DNA of 22,561 nt from JBJXHB01 sp046160725 (GTDB lineage: Bacteria > Pseudomonadota > Gammaproteobacteria > Burkholderiales > Burkholderiaceae_C), in the NCBI GenBank assembly GCA_046160725.1, contig JBJXHB010000131.1, positions 1-22,561 on the forward strand, in the 5' to 3' direction. Under the pieces are notes generated by a model. That model was not told the origin of the DNA. It did not search any database and saw only the letters and a list, made by a program, of their open reading frames with translations. A program made the position numbers and the translations under genes. Numbering within the stretch: position 1 is the stretch's first letter; the number at the start of each line of letters is the position of its first letter. Positions 15,100 to 22,561 of this stretch are shown piece by piece.

Positions 15100-17364
15100 G
15101 TGAATCCTGCCGCCGCCGCCACCAGCGTCGCCGAGGCGCCCAGAGCGGGTAGCCCGGCGGCTGTGCCGCCCGTGGCAGCGGTCGGTTCACCCGTTCAGGT
15201 CCAGCTGCAACTGTGGGGCCTGCACTGCGTGGCTTGCGCCGGCCTGATCCAGGACGCGTTGATCCGTGTACCGGGCGTCCACGCCGCCACCGTACAGGGA
15301 TCGGTTGGCATCGCCCAGGTGGACTGGGCGCCGGCCGGTCGCTCCAGCCGCGTCCTGATCCAGGCCATTGAGGCGGCAGGCTATGGCGCCGGTGTGGCCG
15401 GTACCGCCGACGCGGCGGCGCTGCGGCAACGCGAGGCCCGGCGCACGCTGTGGCAGCTGTTCGTGGCGTCGTTCTGTGCCATGCAGGTCATGATGCTGGC
15501 GGCACCCGCCTACGTGGCCGAGCCCGGCGACCTGGCGCCTGACCTGGCGCGACTGTTGGCCTTGTCATCCTGGATGCTGACGCTGCCAGTGCTGGCCTTC
15601 AGCGCCGGCCCGTTCTTCAGCGGCGCCTGGCGCGGCCTGCGCGCGCGGCGCATCGGCATGGACCTGCCGGTGGCGCTGGGCATCGCCGTCACCTTCGTGG
15701 CCAGTTCGGCGGCGGCATTCCAGCCCGACGGTATCCTGGGCGCCGAGGTCTACTTCGACTCGCTGACGATGTTTGTCAGCCTGCTGCTGTTGTCGCGCTG
15801 GCTGCAGCAGCGGGCTGCACATCGGGCGGCTGCGGACCTGGAGTCTCGCTGGGGCGGCCAGGCGGCCCAGGCGACACGCCTGCTGGCAGACGGCCGCCAG
15901 GAGCGGGTCGATACCGCCGAGCTGCAGGCCGGTGACCGCCTGCGGGTGGCGGTCGGCGAGGTGTTTGCCAGCGACGGCCTGATCGAGCAGGGACGAACCC
16001 GGGTCGATGAGGCACTGCTGAGCGGCGAGGCCGTGCCGGTGGACAAGGCACCGGGCTCCAATGTCATCGCCGGCAGCCTGAACCTGGGCGCGCCCGTCGA
16101 CGTCCAGGTGGTCCGTTGTGGCGCCGACACCGAACTGGCGGCCATCCTGCGCCAGATGCGGCAGGCCCTGGACGCCCGGCCGGAGGTGGCCCGCCTGGCG
16201 GACCGCTGGGCCGGACCCTTCCTGTGGGTCGTGCTGATCGCAGCCGCACTGGGCGGCCTGGCATGGTCGGTGATCGACCCGGCCCGTGCACCGTGGGTGG
16301 TGGTGTCGGTGCTGATCGTGACCTGTCCCTGTGCGCTGTCGCTGGCCGTGCCCTCGGCGCTGCTGGCGGCCAGCGGACGGGCGGCGCGCAATGGCCTGCT
16401 GCTCAAGCGCATCACCATGCTGGAAGACCTCTGGGCGGTGAGCCATGTGGTCCTGGACAAGACCGGTACGGTTACCGAGGATGGCGCTGCGCTGGTCCCG
16501 CATTGGCTGGGTGGCGCGGTGCCGGTTGGCGGCATGGCTGTCCCCGCACCGGGCGACGCACTCGCGGCAGCCGTCGTGCTGGCGGGTCAGTCTGCTCATG
16601 TGCTGTCCCGGCGTCTGGTCTCGCTGCCCTGCGATCCCCTGAGCACGGCGCTGCACGATGTGACCGAGGAAGCTGGCGCCGGACTGCAGGCGATCGATGA
16701 CCAAGGGCGTGTCTGGCGCCTGGGCTCCCTGGCCTGGGTCGCAGGGGTGGGTGCCGCAGCATCTGACGCGTCGCCAGACGGTGGGCGGGTCTGGCTGTCC
16801 TGCGACCGGCAGGTGCTGATGCACTTCGACGACGGCCCGGAGCGCCTGCGGCCCGATGCGGCCGATGCGGTGGCGGCCTGGAAGGCCATGGGCCTGGGCG
16901 TGACCTTGCTGTCCGGCGACGCAACCGCGCGCGTTGCCGCTGCGGGTGCAGCGCTCGGCGTGGACCATGTGGTGGCGGCGGCCCGCCCGCAGGACAAGCT
17001 GGCGCATGTGCGGCGGCTGCAGGCCCAGGGCGAGCGCGTGCTGATGGTGGGCGACGGCCTGAACGATGCGCCGGTGCTGGCACAGGCCGACGTGTCCGTG
17101 GCCTGCGGCGCTGCCGTGGATGCCAGCCGCCGCGTGGCCGATGCGGTGCTGGTGTCCGGCCGGCTGATGGACCTGGTGCGGGCACGCCATCTGGCCGGGC
17201 GTACCCGGCGCGTCATCCGGCAGAACCTGGTCTGGTCGGCGGTCTACAACGCGGCCTGCATTCCCTTGGCCCTGGCCGGCTGGCTGCCGCCGCTGGCGGC
17301 CGGCATCGGCATGGCCGCCAGCTCGCTGCTCGTGGCCCTCAACGCCCTGCGGCTGTCGCGCTGA
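15100..17364 (+). CDS. ccoI: Copper-translocating P1B-type ATPase for cbb3 oxidase assembly
   Basis: A 754-residue inner-membrane ATPase expected to export copper for CuB assembly in cbb3 oxidase. An N-terminal metal-binding domain has CVAC (43-46). Membrane helices lie at about 117-137, 152-175, 187-207, 216-235, 372-392 and 398-423, with two more near the C-terminus. The A-domain has LSGEAVPV (307-314), CPC (409-411) is the transmembrane metal site, DKTGT starts at the phosphorylated Asp453, and GDGLNDAP lies at 651-658. The conserved His-Pro of the N-domain is His500-Val501 here. Placement directly before ccoS and ccoN identifies it as CcoI/FixI rather than a detoxifying CopA. The GTG at 15100 has no well-spaced ribosome site (GGAGG is 15 bases away), so the exact start is uncertain. 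Confidence 0.93.
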   Translation: MNPAAAATSVAEAPRAGSPAAVPPVAAVGSPVQVQLQLWGLHCVACAGLIQDALIRVPGVHAATVQGSVGIAQVDWAPAGRSSRVLIQAIEAAGYGAGVAGTADAAALRQREARRTLWQLFVASFCAMQVMMLAAPAYVAEPGDLAPDLARLLALSSWMLTLPVLAFSAGPFFSGAWRGLRARRIGMDLPVALGIAVTFVASSAAAFQPDGILGAEVYFDSLTMFVSLLLLSRWLQQRAAHRAAADLESRWGGQAAQATRLLADGRQERVDTAELQAGDRLRVAVGEVFASDGLIEQGRTRVDEALLSGEAVPVDKAPGSNVIAGSLNLGAPVDVQVVRCGADTELAAILRQMRQALDARPEVARLADRWAGPFLWVVLIAAALGGLAWSVIDPARAPWVVVSVLIVTCPCALSLAVPSALLAASGRAARNGLLLKRITMLEDLWAVSHVVLDKTGTVTEDGAALVPHWLGGAVPVGGMAVPAPGDALAAAVVLAGQSAHVLSRRLVSLPCDPLSTALHDVTEEAGAGLQAIDDQGRVWRLGSLAWVAGVGAAASDASPDGGRVWLSCDRQVLMHFDDGPERLRPDAADAVAAWKAMGLGVTLLSGDATARVAAAGAALGVDHVVAAARPQDKLAHVRRLQAQGERVLMVGDGLNDAPVLAQADVSVACGAAVDASRRVADAVLVSGRLMDLVRARHLAGRTRRVIRQNLVWSAVYNAACIPLALAGWLPPLAAGIGMAASSLLVALNALRLSR

Positions 17365-17372
17365 GGTCGGTG

Positions 17373-17612
17373 GTGGACATCCTGTATCTGCTGCTGCCGC
17401 TGTCGCTGTTGCTGCTGGTCTTGATCATCGGCATCTTCGGCTGGGCCGTGCAGGCCGGCCAGTTCGACAGCGTCGAGCACGAGGGGCGTCGCATCCTTGA
17501 CGAAGAGTCGGTCGCAGTTGACCGTGATCAAGGTGCATCGGCCACTGGATCGGAAGAATCACCTATCCGTCCTACACACGGGCGCAGGTCGCCTGGAGGA
17601 ACAAGCGCATGA
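17373..17612 (+). CDS. ccoS: cbb3-type oxidase assembly protein CcoS, with extended C-terminus
   Basis: A small membrane protein of 79 residues. The first 45 or so are typical CcoS: MDILYLLLPLSLLLLVLII is a single membrane helix, followed by GWAVQAGQFD and an EGRRILDEE segment. CcoS proteins I know end about here; this one continues for a further 33 or so residues of low-complexity Ser/Gly/Arg-rich sequence. The DNA of that tail contains an FNR-type site and the ccoN ribosome site. The GTG at 17373 fits GAGG at 17363-17366 and gives the family start MDIL; GTG 17370 is the alternative. The stop overlaps the ccoN ATG by 4 bases. It is needed in other bacteria for cofactor insertion into cbb3 oxidase. 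Confidence 0.88.
   Translation: MDILYLLLPLSLLLLVLIIGIFGWAVQAGQFDSVEHEGRRILDEESVAVDRDQGASATGSEESPIRPTHGRRSPGGTSA
17518..17566 (+). promoter_or_regulatory. FNR/ANR-type class II promoter for ccoNOQP, inside ccoS
   Basis: TTGACCGTGATCAA (17518-17531) matches 9 of 10 positions of TTGAT-N4-ATCAA. With its centre at 17524.5, a class II start (-41.5) would be 17566. The -10 window (17554-17559) then reads AAGAAT, 4 of 6 to TATAAT with the key A2 and T6 kept. The ccoN ATG follows 43 bases later, with GGAGG (17596-17600) as ribosome site. Site and spacing are seen directly; regulation by an oxygen-sensing FNR homologue is inference, supported by the known FNR/ANR/FixK control of cco operons. Confidence 0.65.
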
Positions 17613-19048
17613 ACATCAAGAATGCCTCGGCGACCTATGCAGACGGCCCGGTGCGCGCCTTTGCGCTCATTGCGGTGCTGTGGGGCATTGTCGGCATGGC
17701 GGTCGGCGTGCTGATCGCGGCCCAGCTGACCTGGCCCGAGCTGAACTTCGGCGTGCCGTGGCTCAGCTATGGCCGGTTGCGGCCGCTGCACACCAATGCC
17801 GTCATCTTCGCCTTTGGCGGCAGTGTGCTGTTCGCGACCTCGTATCACGTGGTGCAGCGCACATGTCAGACGAGGCTGTTCCTTCCTGGGCTGGCCTGGT
17901 TCACTTTCTTCGGCTGGACGCTGGTGATCCTGCTGGCCGCGATCACCTTGCCCCTGGGCATCACCAGCGGCAAGGAATACGCCGAACTCGAGTGGCCCAT
18001 CGACCTGTTGATTGCGGTGGTCTGGGTGTCCTATGCGGTGGTCTTCTTCGGCACCATCGGCACGCGCAAGGTGCGCCACATTTATGTCGCGAACTGGTTC
18101 TTCGGCGCCTTCATCCTGACAGTGGCACTGCTGCACATCGTCAACAGCGCCGCGATGCCGGTCACCATGTGGAAGAGCTACTCGGCCTATGCGGGTGTGC
18201 AGGACGCAATGGTGCAGTGGTGGTACGGCCATAACGCGGTCGGCTTCTTCCTGACGGCCGGTTTCCTCGGGATGATGTACTACTACATCCCCAAGCAGGC
18301 CGAGCGTCCGGTCTACTCATACCGGCTGTCGATCGTCCACTTCTGGGCCCTGATCTTCACCTATATGTGGGCGGGCCCGCACCACCTGCACTACACCGCG
18401 CTGCCGGACTGGGCACAGTCGATCGGCATGCTGTTCTCGCTGGTGCTGCTGGCGCCAAGCTGGGGCGGGATGATCAACGGGATCATGACCCTGTCGGGCG
18501 CCTGGCACAAGCTGCGCGACGACCCGATCCTGAAGTTCCTCATCGTGTCACTGTCGTTCTACGGCATGTCCACGTTCGAGGGCCCGATGATGTCCATCAA
18601 GACGGTCAACGCGCTGTCGCACTACACCGACTGGACCGTCGGCCACGTGCACAGCGGCGCCCTGGGCTGGGTCGGGCTGGTGTCCATGGGCTGCCTGTAC
18701 CACCTGATCCCGCGGTTGTACGGCCGCACCCAGATGCACAGCGTGCGCGCCATCGAGCTGCATTTCTGGGTCGCAACCATTGGCATCGTGCTGTACATCG
18801 CCGCGATGTGGATCGCCGGTGTGATGCAGGGCCTGATGTGGCGCGCCACCAACCCTGACGGCACGCTGGTCTACACCTTTGTCGAGAGCGTCAAGGCAAC
18901 CTTCCCCTTCTATGTCATTCGGCTGCTGGGCGGCGTGCTGTACCTGGGCGGCATGTTCATCATGGCCTGGAACGTGATTAATACGGTGCAGGCTGGGCGC
19001 CCGACACCGGTGGCGGTGCCGCCGCTGGCCGTGGCCGCCGCGGCCTGA
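17609..19048 (+). CDS. ccoN: cbb3-type cytochrome c oxidase subunit I
   Basis: The 479-residue catalytic subunit with about 12 membrane helices, which reduces oxygen to water at heme b3-CuB and pumps protons. All metal ligands expected for the family are visible: His61 (LHTNAV) and His348 for low-spin heme b, His346 for heme b3 (GHVHSG), and His208 (WYGHN), His258 and His259 (GPHH) for CuB. Tyr252 is placed for the His-Tyr cross-link typical of C-type oxidases. Length is normal. The ATG overlaps the ccoS stop and has a strong upstream CTGGAGGAAC. It is followed 22 bases later by ccoO. High-affinity respiration at low oxygen is its known role. Confidence 0.98.
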   Translation: MNIKNASATYADGPVRAFALIAVLWGIVGMAVGVLIAAQLTWPELNFGVPWLSYGRLRPLHTNAVIFAFGGSVLFATSYHVVQRTCQTRLFLPGLAWFTFFGWTLVILLAAITLPLGITSGKEYAELEWPIDLLIAVVWVSYAVVFFGTIGTRKVRHIYVANWFFGAFILTVALLHIVNSAAMPVTMWKSYSAYAGVQDAMVQWWYGHNAVGFFLTAGFLGMMYYYIPKQAERPVYSYRLSIVHFWALIFTYMWAGPHHLHYTALPDWAQSIGMLFSLVLLAPSWGGMINGIMTLSGAWHKLRDDPILKFLIVSLSFYGMSTFEGPMMSIKTVNALSHYTDWTVGHVHSGALGWVGLVSMGCLYHLIPRLYGRTQMHSVRAIELHFWVATIGIVLYIAAMWIAGVMQGLMWRATNPDGTLVYTFVESVKATFPFYVIRLLGGVLYLGGMFIMAWNVINTVQAGRPTPVAVPPLAVAAAA

Positions 19049-19070
19049 CCGAAACAAGGACACAACCGAC

Positions 19071-19694
19071 ATGTCGAACCCGCACGCCCGCGCCTCCGGT
19101 CACGAGCGCATCGAGACCAACAACTTCCTGATGATTGTGCTGATCCTGCTCACCGTCGCGGTGGGCGGGTTGGTGGAGATCGTGCCGCTGTACTTTCAGC
19201 GCTCGACCACCGCGCCGGCCGAGGGCCTGAAGCCCTACACCGCACTGCAGCTGGCCGGGCGAGATGTCTATCTGCGCGAGGGTTGCTACAACTGCCACTC
19301 GCAGATGATCCGGCCGCTGTACGCCGAGACGCTGCGCTATGGGCCTTACTCCACGGCCGGCGAATTCGTCTATGACCATCCGTTCCAGTGGGGCAGCAAG
19401 CGCACCGGGCCGGATCTGCACCGGGTCGGCGGGCGCTACAGCGACGAGTGGCACCGCCTGCACCTGCTGAACCCGCGCGACCTGGTGCCGGAGTCGAACA
19501 TGCCGGCCTATCCCTGGCTGGAAAAGGCGGAGGTGCCGGCCGACGAGATGGCGCCCCGCATGAAGGCCCTGCGCACCTTGGGTGTGCCGTACACCGATGC
19601 CGACCTGAGCGGCGCCGCCGAAGCGGTCAAGGGGCGTACCGAGCTCGATGCGTTGATCGCGTATCTGCAGGTGCTTGGCACCACGCGCAAGTAG
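19071..19694 (+). CDS. ccoO: cbb3-type cytochrome c oxidase subunit II (monoheme cytochrome c)
   Basis: A 207-residue protein anchored by one N-terminal helix (about 18-40), with a periplasmic cytochrome c domain that passes electrons to CcoN. The heme attachment motif is CYNCH (72-76) and Met144 in ESNMPAYPW is the likely axial ligand. The signature CYNCHSQMIRPL is characteristic of CcoO. AAGGA precedes the ATG. The gene sits between ccoN and ccoQ in the usual order, and length is normal. Confidence 0.98.
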   Translation: MSNPHARASGHERIETNNFLMIVLILLTVAVGGLVEIVPLYFQRSTTAPAEGLKPYTALQLAGRDVYLREGCYNCHSQMIRPLYAETLRYGPYSTAGEFVYDHPFQWGSKRTGPDLHRVGGRYSDEWHRLHLLNPRDLVPESNMPAYPWLEKAEVPADEMAPRMKALRTLGVPYTDADLSGAAEAVKGRTELDALIAYLQVLGTTRK

Positions 19695-19710
19695 GGGTCG
19701 GAGAGCAGCC

Positions 19711-19917
19711 ATGGACATCAACCTCATGCGGATTGCCGTCACCGTGCTCAGCCTGGGTGCATTTCTCGGCATCGTGGTCTGGGCCTACAGCCGCAGGCGC
19801 AGCGCGGACTTCGAACAGGCAGCCCGGGCGCCGTTTGATGGCGAGCGCCTCGAAGCCGTTGCCGCATCTCCGTCGGCCGATGCCGATCACCATTATCAGC
19901 GAGCCAGACAGCCATGA
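19711..19917 (+). CDS. ccoQ: cbb3-type oxidase small subunit CcoQ
   Basis: A 68-residue single-span membrane protein: MDINLMRIAVTVLSLGAFLG begins the helix, followed by WAYSRRR, the typical positive-inside boundary of CcoQ/FixQ. The C-terminal tail is hydrophilic and variable. I chose the ATG at 19711 because GGAGAG lies just upstream and it gives the family start; the frame is open a little further back. Its stop overlaps the ccoP ATG by 4 bases. CcoQ is thought to stabilise the oxidase complex. Confidence 0.92.
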   Translation: MDINLMRIAVTVLSLGAFLGIVVWAYSRRRSADFEQAARAPFDGERLEAVAASPSADADHHYQRARQP

Positions 19918-20858
19918 GCGACTTCACGTCTTCCGCCTGGTCCCTGTTCATCGGGGCCGCCACCCTGGTCGGCCTGCTGGCCTGCCTGGTGCTGCTGATG
20001 ATCGCCAGCCGCCGCAAGGTGATGGCCGCCGACAACACCACAGGCCATGTCTGGGACGAGGACCTGCGCGAGATGAACAACCCGCTGCCGCGCTGGTGGA
20101 TGTGGCTGTTCATCATCACCGTGGTGTTCTCCTTGGCCTATCTGGTGCTCTATCCCGGCATGGGCAGCTATGCCGGCACCTGGAACTGGAGCAGCCAGGG
20201 CCAGTGGGAGGCCGAGCAAGACGAGGCCCGCAAAGAGATGGCGCCGGTCTATGCGGTGTTCGCCGGAAAGTCGCCCGAGCAACTGGCGGCCAACCCGGTG
20301 GCCATGGGCATCGGCGAGCGGCTGTTCCTGAACAACTGCGCCGGCTGCCACGGCTCGGACGCCCGGGGCAGCAAGGGCTTTCCCAATCTGACCGATTCAG
20401 ATTGGATGTGGGGCGGCGACCCGGCGCAGATCGCGCATTCCATTGCCAAGGGACGCATGGGCGCCATGCCGCCCCTGGCGGCGGCGGTGGGCTCGACGCA
20501 GGACGTGCGCAACCTGGCCAACTATGTGCTCAGCCTGTCCGGCAGCGCGCACAACAACGTGGCGGCAGAGCTCGGCCGCGCGAAGTTTGGTGTCTGCGCG
20601 GCCTGCCATGGCGCCGACGGCAAGGGCAACGCCGCCCTGGGCGCGCCCAACCTGACCGACAAGGTCTGGCTGCACGGCTTTGGCGAGGACGCGATCGTGG
20701 CCATGGTCACGCAGGGCAAGACCGGCGTCATGCCGGCGCATGAGCAGCGGCTGTCACCCCAGCAACTCGAGGTGCTGACGGCCTGGGTCTGGAGCCGCGG
20801 CGGCGGCGTCAAGCCGGCGGCGGCTGCGTTGCCGGCCGCCTCGACGGCATCGCGGTAG
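19914..20858 (+). CDS. ccoP: cbb3-type cytochrome c oxidase subunit III (diheme cytochrome c)
   Basis: A 314-residue membrane-anchored diheme cytochrome. Two N-terminal helices (about 9-31 and 61-81) flank the cytoplasmic loop with NTTGHVWDEDLREMNNPLP, a CcoP hallmark. Two periplasmic cytochrome c domains follow, with CAGCH at 142-146 and CAACH at 228-232, and candidate axial Met in GAMPPL and GVMPAH. The end (about 297-314) is Ala/Pro-rich. It accepts electrons from soluble or membrane cytochromes and hands them to CcoO. It is translationally coupled to ccoQ and lies 7 bases before ccoG. Confidence 0.98.
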   Translation: MSDFTSSAWSLFIGAATLVGLLACLVLLMIASRRKVMAADNTTGHVWDEDLREMNNPLPRWWMWLFIITVVFSLAYLVLYPGMGSYAGTWNWSSQGQWEAEQDEARKEMAPVYAVFAGKSPEQLAANPVAMGIGERLFLNNCAGCHGSDARGSKGFPNLTDSDWMWGGDPAQIAHSIAKGRMGAMPPLAAAVGSTQDVRNLANYVLSLSGSAHNNVAAELGRAKFGVCAACHGADGKGNAALGAPNLTDKVWLHGFGEDAIVAMVTQGKTGVMPAHEQRLSPQQLEVLTAWVWSRGGGVKPAAAALPAASTASR

Positions 20859-20865
20859 TCCAGCG

Positions 20866-22287
20866 ATGGCGGCTGCCCCGGACGGTGACGCGGCCGTCGT
20901 CTCGCTGTACCAGAAGTCGCCCACGATCTATCCGCGCGCGGTCAGCGGCTGGTTTGCGGCCTGGCGCTGGTTGTTGGTATGGGGCACGCAGCTGGCTTTC
21001 TACGGGTTGCCCTGGCTGCAATGGAATGGCCGCCCCGCGCTGGCCTTCGACCTGACCGCGCGTCGCTTCTACATCTTCGACCTGGTCCTGTACCCGCAGG
21101 ACTTCATCTTCCTGACGGCGCTGCTGCTCATCAGCGCCTATGCGTTGTTCCTGTTCACCGCCGTCGCCGGGCGCCTGTGGTGCGGCTATGCGTGTCCGCA
21201 GACCGTCTATACCGAAATCTTTCTGTGGATCGAGCGCAAGGTCGAGGGCGACCGCACGGCCCGCATGCGGCTGGACAAGTCGCCGCTGTCGGCCGCCAAG
21301 CTGCTGCGCAAGACGGCCAAGCACGGAGCCTGGATGGCGCTGGCGCTGTGGACCGGTTTCACGTTTGTCGGCTACTTCACGCCCATCCGGTCGCTGGCGG
21401 CGTCGGTGGCTGCGTTCACGCTCGGGCCGTGGGAATGGTTCTGGATCCTCTTCTACGGCCTGGCCACCTATGGCAATGCCGGTTGGCTGCGCGAGCAGGT
21501 CTGCAAGTACATGTGCCCTTATGCCCGGTTCCAGGGCGCCATGTTCGACCACGACACGCTGATCGTCAGCTACGACACCGCACGTGGCGAGCCGCGCGGC
21601 GCACGGTCGCGCCAGACCGACCACCGGGCGAAAGGCCTGGGCGACTGCGTGGACTGCACGCTGTGTGTGCAGGTCTGCCCGACCGGCATCGACATCCGCA
21701 AGGGCCTGCAGTACGAATGCATCGGCTGCGGCGCCTGCATCGACGTGTGCAATGGCGTGATGGACAAGGTGGGCTATCCGCGCGGCCTGATCCGGTATGC
21801 GACGCAGAACGCACTGACGCGGGGTTGGACACCGCGTGAGATGTGGGCCCGCGTGGCTCGGCCGCGGGTGCTGATCTACAGCGCCATCCTGCTGCTGATC
21901 GTGGTGACCTTCCTGTGGGGTTTGACGAACCGCCTGCCCTTCAGAGCTGACGTGGTGCGCGACCGGGCGTCGCTTGCCCGCATCGTCGACGACGGCTGGA
22001 TCGAGAACGTCTACCGCATCCAGGTCATGAACGCCACCGAGCGTCCGCAGCGTTACCGCATCTCGGTGCAGGGCCTCGAAGGCGCGCGCCTGACCACCGG
22101 CAGCGAGGTCCAGTTGGACCCGGCCGCAGCCCGATGGACCACGGTCTCGGTTCGACTGCCACCTGAGGCGGCAAGCCAGGCTGGCCCTGGCGCCAGGCCA
22201 CTGCAGTTTGTGATTGCGGTGGTGGCCGAAGCCGGTGCGGCCGGTGCCCAGGTGAGCGAGAAGAGCACGTTCGTAATCCCAAGATGA
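20866..22287 (+). CDS. ccoG: cbb3 oxidase accessory ferredoxin-like membrane protein CcoG
   Basis: A 473-residue RdxA/FixG-type protein. Several helices lie in the N-terminal half (about 28-48, 80-102, 160-180, 185-205) and one at about 337-355. WCGYACPQTVYTE carries Cys106 and Cys110, and KYMCPYARFQG follows near 210. Two ferredoxin-type 4Fe-4S clusters are formed by CVDCTLCVQVCPTG and CIGCGACIDVCNG (about 260-300). The C-terminal 100 residues form a periplasmic Ig-like domain. In other bacteria CcoG acts in copper reduction for cbb3 assembly. It follows ccoP by 7 bases, and only a weak ribosome site precedes the ATG. Confidence 0.96.
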   Translation: MAAAPDGDAAVVSLYQKSPTIYPRAVSGWFAAWRWLLVWGTQLAFYGLPWLQWNGRPALAFDLTARRFYIFDLVLYPQDFIFLTALLLISAYALFLFTAVAGRLWCGYACPQTVYTEIFLWIERKVEGDRTARMRLDKSPLSAAKLLRKTAKHGAWMALALWTGFTFVGYFTPIRSLAASVAAFTLGPWEWFWILFYGLATYGNAGWLREQVCKYMCPYARFQGAMFDHDTLIVSYDTARGEPRGARSRQTDHRAKGLGDCVDCTLCVQVCPTGIDIRKGLQYECIGCGACIDVCNGVMDKVGYPRGLIRYATQNALTRGWTPREMWARVARPRVLIYSAILLLIVVTFLWGLTNRLPFRADVVRDRASLARIVDDGWIENVYRIQVMNATERPQRYRISVQGLEGARLTTGSEVQLDPAAARWTTVSVRLPPEAASQAGPGARPLQFVIAVVAEAGAAGAQVSEKSTFVIPR

Positions 22288-22298
22288 AGGAGAAAGCC

Positions 22299-22541
22299 AT
22301 GGACCATCCCACGACGGCCCCTCAGACGTCCCTGCAAGCCGAGCCCTGGTGGCGGGTGGGCATGGTCTGGCTGGTCTTGTCGGGACCTGCCGTGGTGGTG
22401 GTGGCGGGCGTTGCCACAGCCGTGATTGCCATCCGCGGCGCGGACCCGGAGGTCAACACGCCCGCCCAGCGCGCCGCGACGGCACAGGCACCGGCCGTGC
22501 GGGCCCGCAACCACGCGGCGACGCCGGTGCCGGGTCGTTGA
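22299..22541 (+). CDS. Short FixH/CcoH-like membrane protein
   Basis: An 80-residue protein from the ATG at 22299, chosen because AAGGAGA lies 5 bases upstream; an in-frame ATG at 22284 overlaps the ccoG stop but lacks such a site. PWWRVGMVWLVLSGP and the following Val/Ala-rich segment form one membrane helix, ending IRGADPEV, which resembles the N-terminal part of FixH/CcoH proteins. The periplasmic domain of full FixH is missing; instead there is an Ala/Arg-rich tail of about 27 residues. Position after ccoG supports a role in oxidase assembly or stability, but with this length the function is uncertain. Confidence 0.75.
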   Translation: MDHPTTAPQTSLQAEPWWRVGMVWLVLSGPAVVVVAGVATAVIAIRGADPEVNTPAQRAATAQAPAVRARNHAATPVPGR

Positions 22542-22550
22542 GGCTTGGCC

Positions 22551-22561
22551 ATGGTCGACAC
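22551..22561 (+). CDS. Possible start of the next gene (truncated at window edge)
   Basis: ATGGTCGACA begins at 22551, with TGAGG seven to eight bases upstream overlapping the stop of the FixH-like gene. Only three codons are visible, so neither reality nor identity can be judged; the tight spacing suggests a further gene of the cco operon. Confidence 0.3.

Overview
The window looks like chromosomal DNA from a GC-rich betaproteobacterium of the Burkholderiales (Rubrivivax, Leptothrix or Roseateles-like). This is inferred from uniformly high GC, the gene order exbB-exbD-lpxK-Trm112-kdsB-adk, and a complete cbb3 oxidase locus. I see no insertion sequence, phage gene, CRISPR array, rRNA or complete tRNA.

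Region 1 (1-7703, + strand) is an outer-membrane uptake and modification cassette. It holds the 3' end of an aspartyl/asparaginyl beta-hydroxylase gene, two consecutive TonB-dependent receptors each closed by a strong hairpin terminator, and a full-length TPR plus beta-hydroxylase protein whose C-terminus is paralogous to the fragment at the left edge. Receptor-hydroxylase units therefore seem to have been duplicated side by side. The substrate cannot be read from sequence.

Region 2 (7779-12468, - strand) is a compact housekeeping block. In transcription order it is exbB (TTG start behind a good ribosome site), exbD, lpxK, a Trm112-like protein, kdsB, adk and a short-chain dehydrogenase. exbB and exbD encode a proton-driven energizer of the type that powers TonB receptors. 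lpxK and kdsB make lipid A and Kdo-CMP. Several joints are ATGA overlaps or gaps of a few bases.

Region 3 (12589-15064) has xseA on +, then on - a stand-alone urate-oxidase-N-type membrane protein and an exported DUF192 protein.

Region 4 (15100-22541, + strand) is the cbb3-type cytochrome c oxidase locus: ccoI (copper P-type ATPase), ccoS, ccoN, ccoO, ccoQ, ccoP, ccoG and a short ccoH/FixH-like gene. ccoS ends in an unusually long tail. The DNA for that tail contains an FNR/ANR-type palindrome and a -10-like hexamer at exactly class II spacing, which suggests an oxygen-responsive internal promoter for ccoNOQP. The next gene probably starts at the last bases of the window.

The most interesting points are the duplicated receptor/beta-hydroxylase cassette with a shared upstream motif, the promoter embedded in ccoS, and a departure from the conserved His-Pro pair in the CcoI nucleotide-binding domain. 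No intergenic stretch exceeds about 230 bases.
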